Part shown: piece by piece, positions 20,067-31,930 of the stretch
Layout of the letters: the number at the start of each line of letters is the position of its first letter
Position numbering within the stretch: the stretch's first letter is position 1
Assembly: GCA_030248225.1 (NCBI GenBank)
Contig: JASANE010011711.1
Span: 36,552-100,551 of the forward strand
Reading direction: 5' to 3'
Source of the DNA: Trileptium ribeirensis
Taxonomy: Eukaryota > Nematoda > Enoplea > Enoplida > Thoracostomopsidae
Length of the DNA stretch: 64,000 nt
Made by a program: the position numbers and the translations under genes
Notes under the pieces: model-generated
The model's database searches: none
Seen by the model: only the letters and a program-made list of their open reading frames with translations
What the model was told of the DNA's origin: nothing

Positions 20067-23000
20067 ACCAGTGGACAGTTGGACTTACTTAAAGTAGAGG
20101 GGATTCCTAACACATTTTGAATATCGGTCATACATTAATAATATTTTGCTTGTGTTATCCGGTTATTTCCTTAGAGCGTAAATAGAAATGACAGAAGGCT
20201 CTGCTCGCCAGTGCTTGTGACATTCTCGCCCACAAGCCGTGACGGGCAGCGCCTGTTCGTCCGAGCGGACAAACCAGAAAAGAAAAACGCCCTATCGTCT
20301 CGGTATCAACTAAAACTGTACTCGGTGTTTCAAAATACAACGTTTATTTACAAGATCAAAGTTTAGTGTCGGGACGAGTGTCTCCGAACGTCTGCCGAGA
20401 CGGCCTAAGTAAATCACCGTAGGGGAGTTTAGCAGAAACTCGCAGAGGTCGCTTCGGTTTACTCAATTACGGGCAATGGGCGATGAGAAGACCAATCTGG
20501 GTTGGAGCGCACAGATATTCGCCACGTTGCGAACTAGGGACGGTTATCCCTGCTTCGACTCAATGATAGCGAACTACTCAGCTATGCAGCGCACTAAGCA
20601 GGGGCCCTAGAGTGCTTCAGAAATATGCTCCTACCGTACTAACTCAAACATACGGCGATCACCAGTAAACTAAGCCATTGGGAAAAGTGAAAGTGAAAAC
20701 GGGGTTTGGCCCTACGAGCTCTGCTCTAATAACAGTACCAATACGGAGATCCGGTGAATATTCGATGTGGACTCGATTGTCATGCCGACCGAACAATTTC
20801 CGCTATCGTTTCTGATCAATTTGTCTATCCAAGGTACGACTGACCGAACGGAAAGCATTAGAAGAGGAAAAGGGGGGGCGTAAAATTCAGTACATTCGGG
20901 TAGGGGAACGCGGTCGTGACGTTGAATGACACGGCGCGCCCTCCTAGGTAAGTTTCGAGGCCGCCCCCCCAGCGGCGAGCCGGGTTGATTGGATTTAGTT
21001 TGATTTGTCCGCTGTAATTTTGGTGGGAACAAGTTTTACGGGCTCAACGCACCGAGCCGAGGAGTGACTCGGCCTCATTTACTATCTTTGGGGGGCCGTT
21101 TTGGATAGTCGGGACAGGGGCGATCGGCCCCGGACGCCTTTGCGTCTTTTGTTTTCTCTTCGGTTGTTTGTCTTTTGCCTCTCTCTAACGACGATTTTGT
21201 CGTTCTAATACACTGCTGTATGCAGTGTCTCAACTGCTGTGTTGTGCAGTTGAGTTATCATTGACTTCGTTGTCAATGATGTCGTGCTCCTATGGATGAG
21301 TGGTTAAGACTAATGAAACTGCAGCGGACTTAAATTCTCCGTGCAGGATCAATTCACATTACGGGAAAATGCAACTGGCTGTTACTGAATCTATAGAAAA
21401 AGAGAAACTGGGCATACATAGTACATAGCCTAACGGGCACTCATGATAAATAGTGAAACCTGGCTAAACTTAGCGATCGGCTCGCTCCAAAAAGAAAAAG
21501 GGGTTTTGCACTCGCCCGGTTTGGGGCCAAAACGGCCTGGGCGAGGAGGTAAGTTTTCTTTATTTTTGGAAAGTTTTAAAATTTTGTTTGAAGGCGGGGA
21601 CACAATGTGTTTCTCCCGCAAAGGTGATATTTAGTGATGGCGCAGGGGCAAGCTTTAATTCTGTTTCCTTTAGACAATGGTCTCTAGAGAAGACCATTGC
21701 GTATTGCAATAGCGAACGTTGGTAAACTTGGTTGTTTTAATCACGTTCCTATTTGGGTCCGAAAACTGGAGCATTACCACAAAACGATGCACCATCGTCA
21801 CCGTTCGAGGTCGGCTAAATTTTGTTCGGCTGGGGGCGTGATCCTCCAGCTCATTTTGATCACAAGGGGGCAAGAGGACACCTAAAGATACTCCGGTCAG
21901 TCGTCCTAATGAGATTGGCGTACAGATGAAATGCCTACCGAATGTGTCGTCTGCGTGTACTAAAATCAGATCCAAACAACTGAGCAAAGACGATTCCGAG
22001 ACAGCATTCCGTAAAAGCAGCAAACACCTTAAGCTCAAGTTAACGTCCCTAGAATTTGTTTGGTCTTTTAAATTCCCAAATTTTCTTAACTCGATGAGAT
22101 AGAAGAAATTTTGAGGGCTTCCTAAAGCCCGACGGAGGCTAGTCCTCCGTTCCTAAGCTGCGTTTCTGTCCAAGCCCAAACACGGCATGGGCATTGAACG
22201 TTCAACTAAGCTGCAAATTTTGAAACCATAATAGCAAAACCATTGAACAATTCCCAAATTTCTGTGGCATGTACGTTCACGAAATTTTACCGTGGTCGGC
22301 TCAGGAAAATTCGTTGATCCTAACTCGAAAGAAGCAATTCATGTAAAGTCTGGACGAAAAGTGTCCATTTTGTTGTGTCTTACCTAAGACCACGGGGAAT
22401 CAGACTGACTTCGACTTGGCTGGTCAACTTTTCTGTTCCATGCTCGGTACCTACGTACCCTAAGTCGCCGTGCGCTTCCACCTCGAAATTCGATCCTAGA
22501 TATTTATTCTTGTTGGGTCTGTGTGTAGCATTTCGGCGGGACACCGCGGGTTAAGATCCAAAGTTATTGAGTCTGTTTACACGAAGGGGACACGCTACAT
22601 TCACGGGTTACCTATACGAACGGTCTGTTACTGTCCACACAGCAGAGAAACTAAACCCCTGCATACGCCGATCCTTTCTCATACTTACAGCTGTCGATCC
22701 TTGGGGCAGCACCAGCTGAACCCCCTTCGCGAGTTGTATACCTGCGCGGAAATCTTTCACGACCGATCCGATAACGAAGCGAAAAGCGAAGAAAAGGAAA
22801 GCCACCGAGCAATTGAAAACAACGAACAATTAACACATAAAAGTCCTTCGTCGGAGCTGGTCAGTAGAGTCGACCGAACTCCGCGCTGCCGAAGTCAAAC
22901 TGATTCCAAGATTCGACGCGTTGGTCGTAACCTGGAAATTTCTGCCTGTATGTTACGATGGCGATTTTTTCGCCGTCCAATCGTTGGCAATTTCTTGACG

Positions 23001-25410
23001 CCCACTTTTTTGGGTTTTCTGTCCAGTGTCCAATTGGGGACACTTCCAGAAATTCGAATCTTGACGGCTACCGTAAACCGTCGATGTCCTTAAAGAGAGT
23101 CGGCTTCAATTAAATTTGCCGACATCAAGTTTGAATCTTCCGAGTACTTGGAAGTTGACCATCTGTGATTTTTGTCCAAATTTTCCCAAGAAAAGTAAAT
23201 TTTGAAGTCCCAATTTCCCGTCCTTATCGCCGGATGTCCAGCGAAATCAGATCCTAAACTAACAAGATTTGAACTGTTTCCGGTCCCAGCTTAACTTAAA
23301 CTATAGCAAATACTTTCGGGTCGCGCAATTTCCTTCTTCCCTCCCAATTAGCGTGACAATCTGCTCATGTTTTAGACTATATGCTCTTCCCAGCCCATCC
23401 CGAGTCGGCAAAAATCAACTCGGCCTTTGTTGTCCTCGACTTGCCGCCATCCTAATTAAGCTAATTTGAGTTTGGAAGGTGACCCTAACTCGCGAGGACA
23501 CCTTAGAAAAGCAAGCTAGTTTCTAATTTTCATGCGAGTATGTATGTTTTAAAGTCGCGCCGGGGGGGACCGACGGCGGGAACATGCCCGTCTTAAGGTC
23601 AGAGACAGAGAAAACCTTAACGTACTCCTAACTGCTCAGGGATCCGGCTCCAGGGCCCCTAGGGTCCGCGAGAGGGCCCTAAATTCGCCCCCCGTTCGTC
23701 CTATCCGTTCGTATTTTGTCCGTCCGTAAAACTCTGAAATTTAACGAATTTTAGTATGTGGTGTCCTCGTTCGTCCGTTTTTTCTGTGTCCTTATGTATA
23801 CATACATATATATATCTACAAATACTCACGGACAGAAGACACACGAACACATACACAAACACACACAGTACACCTTAGACATGTCGGCGTCCTGAGCGAC
23901 AGAAAGGTCGCTCAGGATAAACACATACGCATAGCGCATCAAAAGCAACAACAACAAAACAACAAAGAAGAAAACCGACCAGAAACGTCGGTTAGAGAGA
24001 GAACAAGGACAAAAGCGAGAGGACAGCGAGGACACGAGGCGGGCGTGGGAAGGGAAGCGGGACAAGGGTAATCCGGGAGGATTTTCGAGAGACTGGGGGC
24101 AGATTCGTTCCCAGGACGAAAAACGGGGTCGATTGATACCAAACACACGGGGGGTAGACATAGAGGCGGGTCGGGACCCATCTATGGGTTCCGATGTATA
24201 TTAGCATGGGGAGCTTTAGCGGGCTCTCCTGCGTTAACGGATGGGCGGAGCGACGCCCGCCGGGTATCGTTGGACTCACCATCCAACGGCGATTCGAACG
24301 AGGGGTGATATCGTTACTGGGCGGAAGGCGTAAGAACGGTACTAAAATTACGGCGATTAGAGAGAGTGATGGCTACGGTAGGGGCGCTTTTGTTGGTTGT
24401 CCAGGGTTAATGAGGCGGCGGACCGAGACCCGCCGGGTATTTTTGGAGATGTCTCATCGAGACGAATCCAATGAGGGGCGGTTCGCCCATTTTAGAGCTG
24501 AACGAAAAATCTCGACTTATCGGTGCCCATCAGCGGTTGACAACAGCTTTCTAGGCATCTTGGCGGGGTTACCGCGAGTCAGCAAGGGCTCAGACGGAGG
24601 TCCGGTACATATCGTCGGGTTCAACTAGTTATGATGAACAAAACGAGGGGTCGCATGCACCGGTGCGAACGCGGGATAGGGCAACGAGGACGTCGAAATG
24701 TGGGGTTTGTATTAATTGCATACTACAATGGGCTGCAGAAACGAAGCGGTTTTACCTAAAAGGGTTGTACACACACGCAAATAGATACATTTGCATACTT
24801 TATATATGGTATGTCCTAAATATATGGAAGGTAACAATCCGGGTTCGGCGTTGACAATCCCACCTAGCGTAAGTAGCGATTGTCTCTACATGTTACAAGC
24901 GAAGCTCTGGCGTTGTTCGGAGCGGTTTTGGAAGTCCACTCACACTTCCCCAAAGTGTTCTATCAGTCTGCTCCGGTTATTTTCCGGATCAGGATACCAT
25001 AGACGGTGGCGGGGCTTCGAATTAACCCGTCATCCGTCGTCCCTTACAATCGCGATGGCTATCAAAGTAAGATTTCCGCTTGTTGCGACTTGTTGTTTTC
25101 TGTGACCATTTCTTAGTATATCGCTAAAACCAAGTAAATTTAATATTTTTAATTTCATTCTTAACCAACGTATTTTCTTGAACGTGCAGCCAGGGGCCTC
25201 CTATTCCCGGACGGTCATAACCGTCAACTCTATAACACATAGCGTCTGCTAGTTGGGTTTTCGACTAATTTCCAGTTTCCGTCGGTGTGGGGGTTTCCTT
25301 TTCAGTCCTATTGGTCGGTTGCGGCGGCTCATTTCCTTGCAATTTGGTCAGATTGTAACACTCGTCCCTAGCAAATTCTTCAGTTACAACAAAAGTGCAC
25401 GGCATGTTAT
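20067..25410. other. GC-rich, hairpin-dense noncoding block (unit A)
   Basis: About 5.3 kb clearly richer in GC than the surroundings, with many short frames but none credible. It is full of short perfect stems, e.g. 22132-22150 (7 bp), 23890-23917 (11 bp with loop AGAAAG) and the four in a row at 21187-21280. It ends in TA-rich DNA and the 35-bp array. Style and composition resemble the LTR-like DNA at 44.7-47.3 kb, which also has perfect stems, so it may be a long LTR or leader of a related retroelement. I found no direct sequence match to prove that. Confidence 0.5.
21187..21280. other. Four consecutive perfect hairpins (unit A)
   Basis: Stems: AACGAC (21187-21192/21199-21204), ACACTGC (21210-21216/21222-21228), TCAACTGC (21230-21237/21246-21253) and ATCATTGAC (21257-21265/21272-21280). 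Loops are 5-8 nt and mostly U/G-rich. All pairs are perfect and the spacers are only 1-5 nt. Such a series in noncoding DNA suggests a structured RNA region. Confidence 0.85.
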
Positions 25411-25419
25411 ACGAGACAG

Positions 25420-25880
25420 TTCACTGAGATAACGCGACATCTGTATACAAAACAATCCCTTACTATAAAGCGACATCGTTATGCAAAATGGTTCATGGAT
25501 ACAAGTGACATTTTTACACCAAATGGTTCAATAGCACAAGTGACATTTTCATACAAAATGGTTCATTTATATAAGTGACATTTTTATACAAAACGGATCA
25601 TTAGTATAAGTGACTTTTTATACAAAACGGATCATTAATATAAATGACATTTTTATACAAAACGGATCATTAATATAAATGACATTTTTATACAAAGCGG
25701 TTCATTATTATAAATGACATTTTTATACAAAACTATTTATTATTACGAGTCACATTTTTATACAAAACGGTTCATTATTATAAGTTGCATTTTTATACAA
25801 AAGGATTTATTATTACGAGTCACATTTTTATACAAAACGGTTAGCTGATACAAGCGAAATTTTTTTTATACAAACATCCA
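25420..25880. repeat. 35-bp satellite array (unit A)
   Basis: About a dozen direct units built around GACATTTTTATACAAAACGG followed by TTCATTATTAT-like sequence. Units at the edges are more diverged. A perfect 8-bp stem ACAGGGCC/GGCCCTGT follows at 25935-25955. Confidence 0.92.
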
Positions 25881-25955
25881 TGTGCCAACGCTTCCCGATA
25901 CAATTGTGAGTGCGAAAGTCCTAAAATGCTCGTGACAGGGCCGAAGCGGCCCTGT

Positions 25956-26788
25956 TACATAAACTATCTAGTGCCCACAACATAGAAGAAATTTTGAAGT
26001 TTCTGCGCTAAATCCCGAATGTTAGTGGCGTACATATATCAAAGAATAAACAAAATTATTGATCGGGTTATATGCTTGACCGTGATGAGTCATGTATTAT
26101 GTGATGATGTATTTCTACGAATAAATATGATTAAACACATAAACTCGGAAATTTAATCACACTCATCAGAAACAGTCGTAGTAGAAATTGTCAACGTGTA
26201 CCTAAAAGATCATATTGCACGTATCATCATTTAAATCATTTGTTCTGGCAGTTCCCCATTATAACTAGTATCTCACAAACGAGAGTGAAACGGGTGAGCG
26301 CTGTGTCATTTTTAGGTTATCGTTTAGGTTATCACCTGTACGAGGTAGTGTTTGATGCAAATACCACCTTAAACCTTTTCGACCCTGAACCTATTGAAAA
26401 TACTAAAACCTCGCTGACTCTAAACACATCGAAAACAACTGACAACGAACGCATCAAGCATTTTTGCTGGTCTCTAGATAACTAAACCATCGCATTCAGC
26501 TTACCAGAAAACATAGGCGAAAAACTTGGATCGCCTGTATGCAATATGTAACCAAACAAATGACGACACACAATATTCTAGAAATCGGGCTCATTCACTA
26601 TAAACCCATTGAAAACCCATCAAAATGCAAAAAATATACACGCTGGACACTAACCAAATCGTGGCGCGAAACGTGACCCGAAAACGATTTTTCTGACCCG
26701 CGCTCCGTGACCGTCGATTTATTTCCATCTCTAAGTAGAATACTTCATGGCAAAAATAAAGCTGTAACATACAAAAACCCCGTATTTG
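25956..26788. other. Noncoding AT-rich spacer (unit A)
   Basis: An 81-codon plus-strand frame (26240-26485) is open in both units, but these units are nearly identical, so that is no evidence of selection. No motif recognised. Confidence 0.4.
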
Positions 26789-27160
26789 ACTGGAGGGGGG
26801 TCAATATCAAACTGAAAAGGAGCCAATATGAAACTGGAGGGGGGCACCAATATCAAACTGGAGGAGGCACCAATATCAAACTGGAGAGGGGCACCAGTAT
26901 CAAACTGGAGGGGGCATGCATCTATATCAAACGGTGGGGACGCCAATGTCAAACTGGAGGGGGCACCAATATTAAACTGGAGGGGCACCAATATCAATCT
27001 GGAGGGAGGAGGCACCAATATCAAACTGGAGGGGCACTAACATCAAACTGGAAGAGGCGCCAATATCAAACTGGAGGAGGTACCAATATCAAACTGGAGG
27101 GGGCACCAATATCAAACTCTAGGGGGGCAATGTGAAACTGGAGGGGCACCATTATCAACC
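26789..27160 (+). repeat. About 23-bp minisatellite, plus orientation (unit A)
   Basis: About fifteen units of CACCAATATCAAACTGGAGG plus a variable G run. The 142-codon frame through it is translated repeat. Same family as 18300-18610 and 31258-31860. Confidence 0.93.
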
Positions 27161-27480
27161 TCCGCGATCTTTATATTGTTGCTACAATACCAACTAGCTG
27201 CTTTTGATGCAGCAATAACTCGACCGTTTACAACATTGCTGTGCAACACAAGCCAATATTATTGTAGCGGCAATATTTATGCTTCTGCTATTGACGGTGC
27301 AATAAAAACCAATGTTATGTAGCAGCAATATTTTCGCTTGTGCTATTCATTCCGCTATTTTTGCAATAACATGATGCCATGACAATATTATTTTCTTACA
27401 ATATGGTCACTGCAATAACTTATGGTGTGCAATTCGTGCACGCGCTTCTTTGTGAATTATGCATTACCTCAAATCTAGAA
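27161..27480 (+). repeat. Minisatellite-flanking interspersed repeat (unit A)
   Basis: Counterpart in opposite orientation of 17980-18299. It shows alternating GCAATA/TATTGC words, giving strong potential for self-pairing. No coding capacity. Confidence 0.75.
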
Positions 27481-27700
27481 CATCGTGACCTAAGTTTCCG
27501 CTTTAGCCCCTTAGCAGTCTTGTTGTCTAAGTGCTCCCAACTTTGGGGGTATTGATTTCTTATCAAATAATTGAATACATCATCATACTCATTATCCATC
27601 GCGTATAACTATGTTTTGGTGAAGTCCACAGCTGAAAGGAAGGCATACATATGTATATGTGTAACCTACACATTAATTAGAGTAGAAAATGAATACCGGT

Positions 27701-27837
27701 GTCACGGTATGAATTTCCGGGAGGCAAATTTGACTGACCGAATTTTCCTCTCGGAGGGAAGAATCATACCGGTACAAATTTTCCGGGGGGAAAATCTTAC
27801 CGGTACAATTTTTCTGGGGGGAAAATCGTACCGTGAC
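27701..27837. repeat. 137-bp inverted-repeat element with ACCGGTA motifs (unit A)
   Basis: Bounded by GTCACGGTA (27701-27709) and its inverse TACCGTGAC (27829-27837). Inside, ATACCGGTACAA/TTACCGGTACAA motifs alternate with G5-6AAAATC runs. Related fragment at 16209. Confidence 0.82.
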
Positions 27838-28249
27838 CCCGTCAATATATTGGCTAAATTGGACAAAATATTCTGATAGTCGTTGTCTAGAGGTTATGCC
27901 TATATATGTATCACGGCACCGATGTTTCACTTGCCCGCCTCAAAATTACTTTTGCTATTTACTAAAAATACTATTCTTCCATCACACACATCGAACTACT
28001 TACAACCAATAGATCTTACAGTGTTTCCTACATTCAAGTCTCACCCAGTTTAACGCTCCAAGCTCTTTGTGGATCAGAACCCGGAAAAAATTATTGACCG
28101 TAGCGCATTTTGTGCAATACTTACACAGCCTACCGGCAAGCTACCGTCGCTGTACGTGCAGCAAAAGGTTTTAAGACCTCTTGGTTCTACCCTTTTATTT
28201 TGATAGTATTCCAAAAAAGGCTTTTCAAATATCGAAGAATATTCTTGGA

Positions 28250-28761
28250 AATGGGGTCAGCTGGTGGATACTGTTTTAGTAATGTTTCTGATACAGACGA
28301 AGATGCAGTGGATGCCAATGATGTGCCATGCTGCTCATCGTCTTTGTTTGACCATGCCAACGTACCAGCTCGGCAAGTATGCCAGACTAACACTGAATCT
28401 TGGATGATCGAAGCATCATCTATATGTTGCGATAGCGAAGCTGAGCTATTTGCATGCCATTGTATTCCTTTATATGGAACATGGTCTAATGACTAAGATT
28501 ACTAATGACTACATTAAAGGAGCTGTAAATAGGGCAGTTGGTTTAGATCAAGATGCAGAGCGCCAGAGTGATACTGAACTTACTGATTTACAATCCATGC
28601 GAACACCTAATTCGGACTGCAATTCCCCTTCCAGCAACAATGATTTCCCTTCAGCACACTTTTGCATCGCCAGATACGAACAAATTGGATGTAAACAAAG
28701 CTTTACTTCATATGCACACCGTCGATCCGCATTTCCACTGAAAGTCCGGAAAAAATGGTAA
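28250..28761 (+). other. Two overlapping unknown ORFs (unit A)
   Basis: A frame ending at 28496 (Met at 28250, in a longer frame open from 28110) encodes a Ser/Asp/Cys-rich acidic segment. A second frame, 28450-28761, overlaps it by 47 bases and is rich in Asp, Ser, Asn and Thr. Both look more protein-like than neighbouring frames and might be one ancestral coding region split by a frameshift, or exons. No domain recognised. In unit B the upstream extension of the first frame is closed by a TGA. Confidence 0.35.
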
Positions 28762-28861
28762 AGGAACGATTACCAGTTCTCAAATCAAGTCTCGCAAAAT
28801 TTTTCCCACACAATCTTCAAAAAACAGTCTCCCGATAAACAATGCATTTGTCAAGGCAGTA

Positions 28862-29888
28862 AGGCAGATACGCTAAAGATCGTACCGAAATAGATCGGGT
28901 TCAATGCCTGAAATGTCTTATTTGACAATATGAATATTGCCACGGCGTAATAGATGAAACACGTCTTTCTGTGCTCGTGTCAAAGCACAATAATTTAAAC
29001 TTGCATTTAGATTTGAATTCTAATATCGTAAACTCATTTTGACAATTTTCTATAGCTTTCTAATACGTTTGAAGTTTTGTTTATTTTATAAAATTGCCGG
29101 TTATTAACAAAGTGACCGACGGCAATATCCGCGAAATTGCCGGCATTAGCCTGAAATATGCCGAAAATACCCCAGTCAAAAATTTTGTCACATTCTTTCG
29201 GAATTTAAATGTATTAAACGTTAAATCACATATAGAGTACGGAAAAATGTAGCAGAGTTTTAAATTCCCCAGCAATAGCTGAGCTTAATTCGGGCTAAGT
29301 AACTTTTGTGGTTCTAGAGATATTAAGCCTTTATTTTAACACTTTATGTTTTGCAAACATAAATAACTAAATTACCCGAGTTAGTATATGGTAGTGAGAT
29401 GGGAAAACGTTTCGGCCGTGCAAAGCGCCTCATCAGACGGCTATAGGCAGCCGTGACGTTTTTCATTTTTATTTATAAATATATACAACAAAACGCAATA
29501 TGCATGAATATGAATTATTTTTCATTAATTACACCAGTTTGGCACCATATTGAAGTACCAATTGATACTTTCGCTGACGTACATGGGATGGTCGTAGGCG
29601 TATGCTGTTATCACCTGTAACAACATAAAGTGTGTAGCCAGCTTCCCCAGTCCATCCTCGATAACCTTGTCGAATATCTTGAAATGCTCCACTTTGTTAT
29701 CTTGTCGCACCGAGTGGTCATTGCCACTGAATACTACTGCGTAAATATTAGCTTTCTATTCATCGATGAGAAGAGAATTTCGGAGAATTACTTGTTTAGT
29801 GTGACCATGAGTAAGTTGTTTCCTATAATGTAGATACAATCGACAGTATACAAGATTGACTGAAATCATTTAAACATTTTATCCCTGC
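28862..29888. other. Noncoding AT-rich DNA (unit A)
   Basis: Opposed small frames at 29525-29833 overlap one another and show no motif. Contains a GCCGTGCAAAGCGCCTCATC-type stretch near 29416 with a local inverted GGCTATAGGCAGCC. Nothing else seen. Confidence 0.4.
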
Positions 29889-29891
29889 TAA

Positions 29892-30399
29892 TGCGGCGTT
29901 CACGTTATAACGTCCACAACGTTTGGAACCTATGTACACCATACAGTGTCACGCACACTGTTGACAACAGGGTGTCTTAGACACCCCCATGTTTTTAATA
30001 AATTTTTTCAAAGGTAGCTAGTTACGCATATTACCACTTCTCGACAGTGTCAGGCACACCGTGTCTTCTGGCTATTTTATTGACAATGTCCGGAATTATT
30101 TGAGTAATGTTCATATGGGCAAGATACTAATATCGAGCATTTAGAAAAAACTACACATCACGGTTGACTAATAAACCACATTAGCTACAGACAGTGTTCG
30201 ATATAGTTAATTCGCGCCAAATTGGTAGCTAATGGTGTGTACGACATTGTCAAGAAAAATGTAGTAGCTAGGGGTATGTCGTACACCGTCGACAATTGAT
30301 TTACAGTATGAGTGTCACCCTGGCTATTTATACGGTAGGATCGCGACTACGGGGGTAAAAAGTTCCAAACAGCGGGGACATTACAACGTGAACGCCGCA
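29892..30399. mobile_element. 508-bp MITE with TAA target-site duplication (unit A)
   Basis: Ends are inverted copies: TGCGGCGTTCACGTT at the left and AACGTGAACGCCGCA at the right, extended with two mismatches to about 24 bp. TAA flanks both sides (29889-29891 and 30400-30402). A 3-bp T(A/N)A duplication with short TIRs fits a PIF/Harbinger-type MITE; assignment is inference. No ORF. Confidence 0.8.
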
Positions 30400-30402
30400 T
30401 AA

Positions 30403-31257
30403 GGGAATCAGACGGCTTAATCGCTTTCGTTATTTTTTGTTGAACAAATTCACAATATCACGATTATACAGCACAAATAAATTAGCTTACAATAAAGAAA
30501 ATTTAAACAATGCATAGTCAATGAATGTCCTTTGTTCCATTTCATCATGATGAGTTACACCCACCGCCACCCGCATCGCCTCAGTTGAAGCTTGAACTTT
30601 CCTTCAACATCCGATTTGCCGTCGATGTATTCACCATTTTGTTCACACTGACGAGCGCTCGTACCGATATGTTGCCGTGTTTATAAGGTATTGATAAGTT
30701 GATAAACAAATGTTCAAACACACCGAATATAAACTATTTATTCGCTGCATTCGAAGTTTCGTGGTGGTTTTAGACGAACATTAAAGTGTAGATTTGACAT
30801 CGATTTGTTCATTTTATATCGTACCCAAATACCGGGTTCCACGCTTCTCTCGGTCCGTTTGTCCAATAGTCAAAAAACAATATCCGATTGTACCATGCAT
30901 CTGACGTGTAATAACAAAAGCGATTCACATATATTACAAACAGCGCACTACACCATGCATTCATTAACACTAATTGCGGATTCACAGAATAATGCGCCCA
31001 TCTACTCGAAAATTTTTGTGTGTTACATACGACATGTATGCAACCCGTGTTGCACACGACATTTATGTAACACTGGTACAAAGAATTCGAAATGAACCTA
31101 ATACTGCCAATATGTTTCGATAGCTTATAGAGATATGTACATATACAGATAAAGCTTATAGAGTTATGAACCTAATACTGCCAATATATATTTTGATAGC
31201 TTATAGACATGTGGCATATTACCGGTCCAATGGGCCTTTTTAAAATTCGTTTGCTAG
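30403..31257. other. Noncoding (unit A)
   Basis: Two opposed frames of 90-96 codons cover 30805-31095; neither shows a motif. A GATAGCTTATAGA phrase recurs near 31117 and 31193. No gene called. Confidence 0.35.
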
Positions 31258-31860
31258 TGGTGCCCCATCCAGTTTGATAGTGGTGTCCAATCCAGTTTGA
31301 TATTGGCGTCCCCCTCCAGTTTGTTATTCGTGTTCCTCCCGTTTTATAGTGGTGTTCCCTGCAGTTTGATATTGGTGTACCCCTACAGCTGGATAGTGAT
31401 GCCCCACTCCAGTTTGATATTGGTTCCACCAACCCGTTCGATATTGGTGCCCCCATCAAGTTATATTGGTGCCCTCCAGTTTGCTATCTGTGCCCATTCT
31501 TTTGATATTGGTGTCCCTTCTGTTTGACATTGGTCTTCCATCCAGTTTGATAATTCTAGTTTAATACTGGTGCCCCATGCAGTTTGATATTTGTGCCTTC
31601 CTTCAGTTTGATTATGGCCCCCTGCAGCTGGACATTGGTTCCCCCTACAGTTTTATATTGGTGTCCCCCTCGACTATATTATTGGTGCCCTCTTCCAGTT
31701 TTATATTTGTGCCCCCTGTTTATCGATATTGATTCCAAACCAAACTGGAGGGTGGAATCAATATCCAGCTGGAATGGGACCACTATCAAACAGGAGGTGG
31801 CTCCAATATCAAACTGGACGGTGGTAACTATATCAAAGTGTAACAGCCCGAACTCTACGA
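31258..31860 (-). repeat. About 23-bp minisatellite, mostly minus orientation, inverting near 31735 (unit A)
   Basis: Diverged units of TCCAGTTTGATATTGGTG, flipping to CAAACTGGAGG-type units after 31735. The array thus contains its own inversion point. Units are older-looking than those at 26789-27160. Confidence 0.88.
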
Positions 31861-31930
31861 AATTGATAAAAAACATGGATAATGCAGTGAAAATCACAGG
31901 GAATGAAGGGAATGGACGGCCGGACACCGG

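Noticed and set aside
21670..22038. 122-codon minus-strand ORF present in both units
   Set aside because: Same reasoning: duplicated non-coding DNA with high GC; no motif or independent support.
22521..23093. 190-codon ORF in the GC-rich block, open in both duplicated units
   Set aside because: The units are nearly identical, so shared openness is expected. The opposite strand is also open, and no motif is visible.
25420..25880. CRISPR-like regular repeats
   Set aside because: Units are contiguous without unique spacers and lie in eukaryotic DNA; this is a satellite.
26707..27135. 142-codon frame with NIKLEG/YQTGG repeats
   Set aside because: It is the translation of the 23-bp minisatellite. 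All frames of the array are open on both strands wherever the unit lacks stops, so openness carries no information. The same holds for 18357-18605 and 31172-31527.
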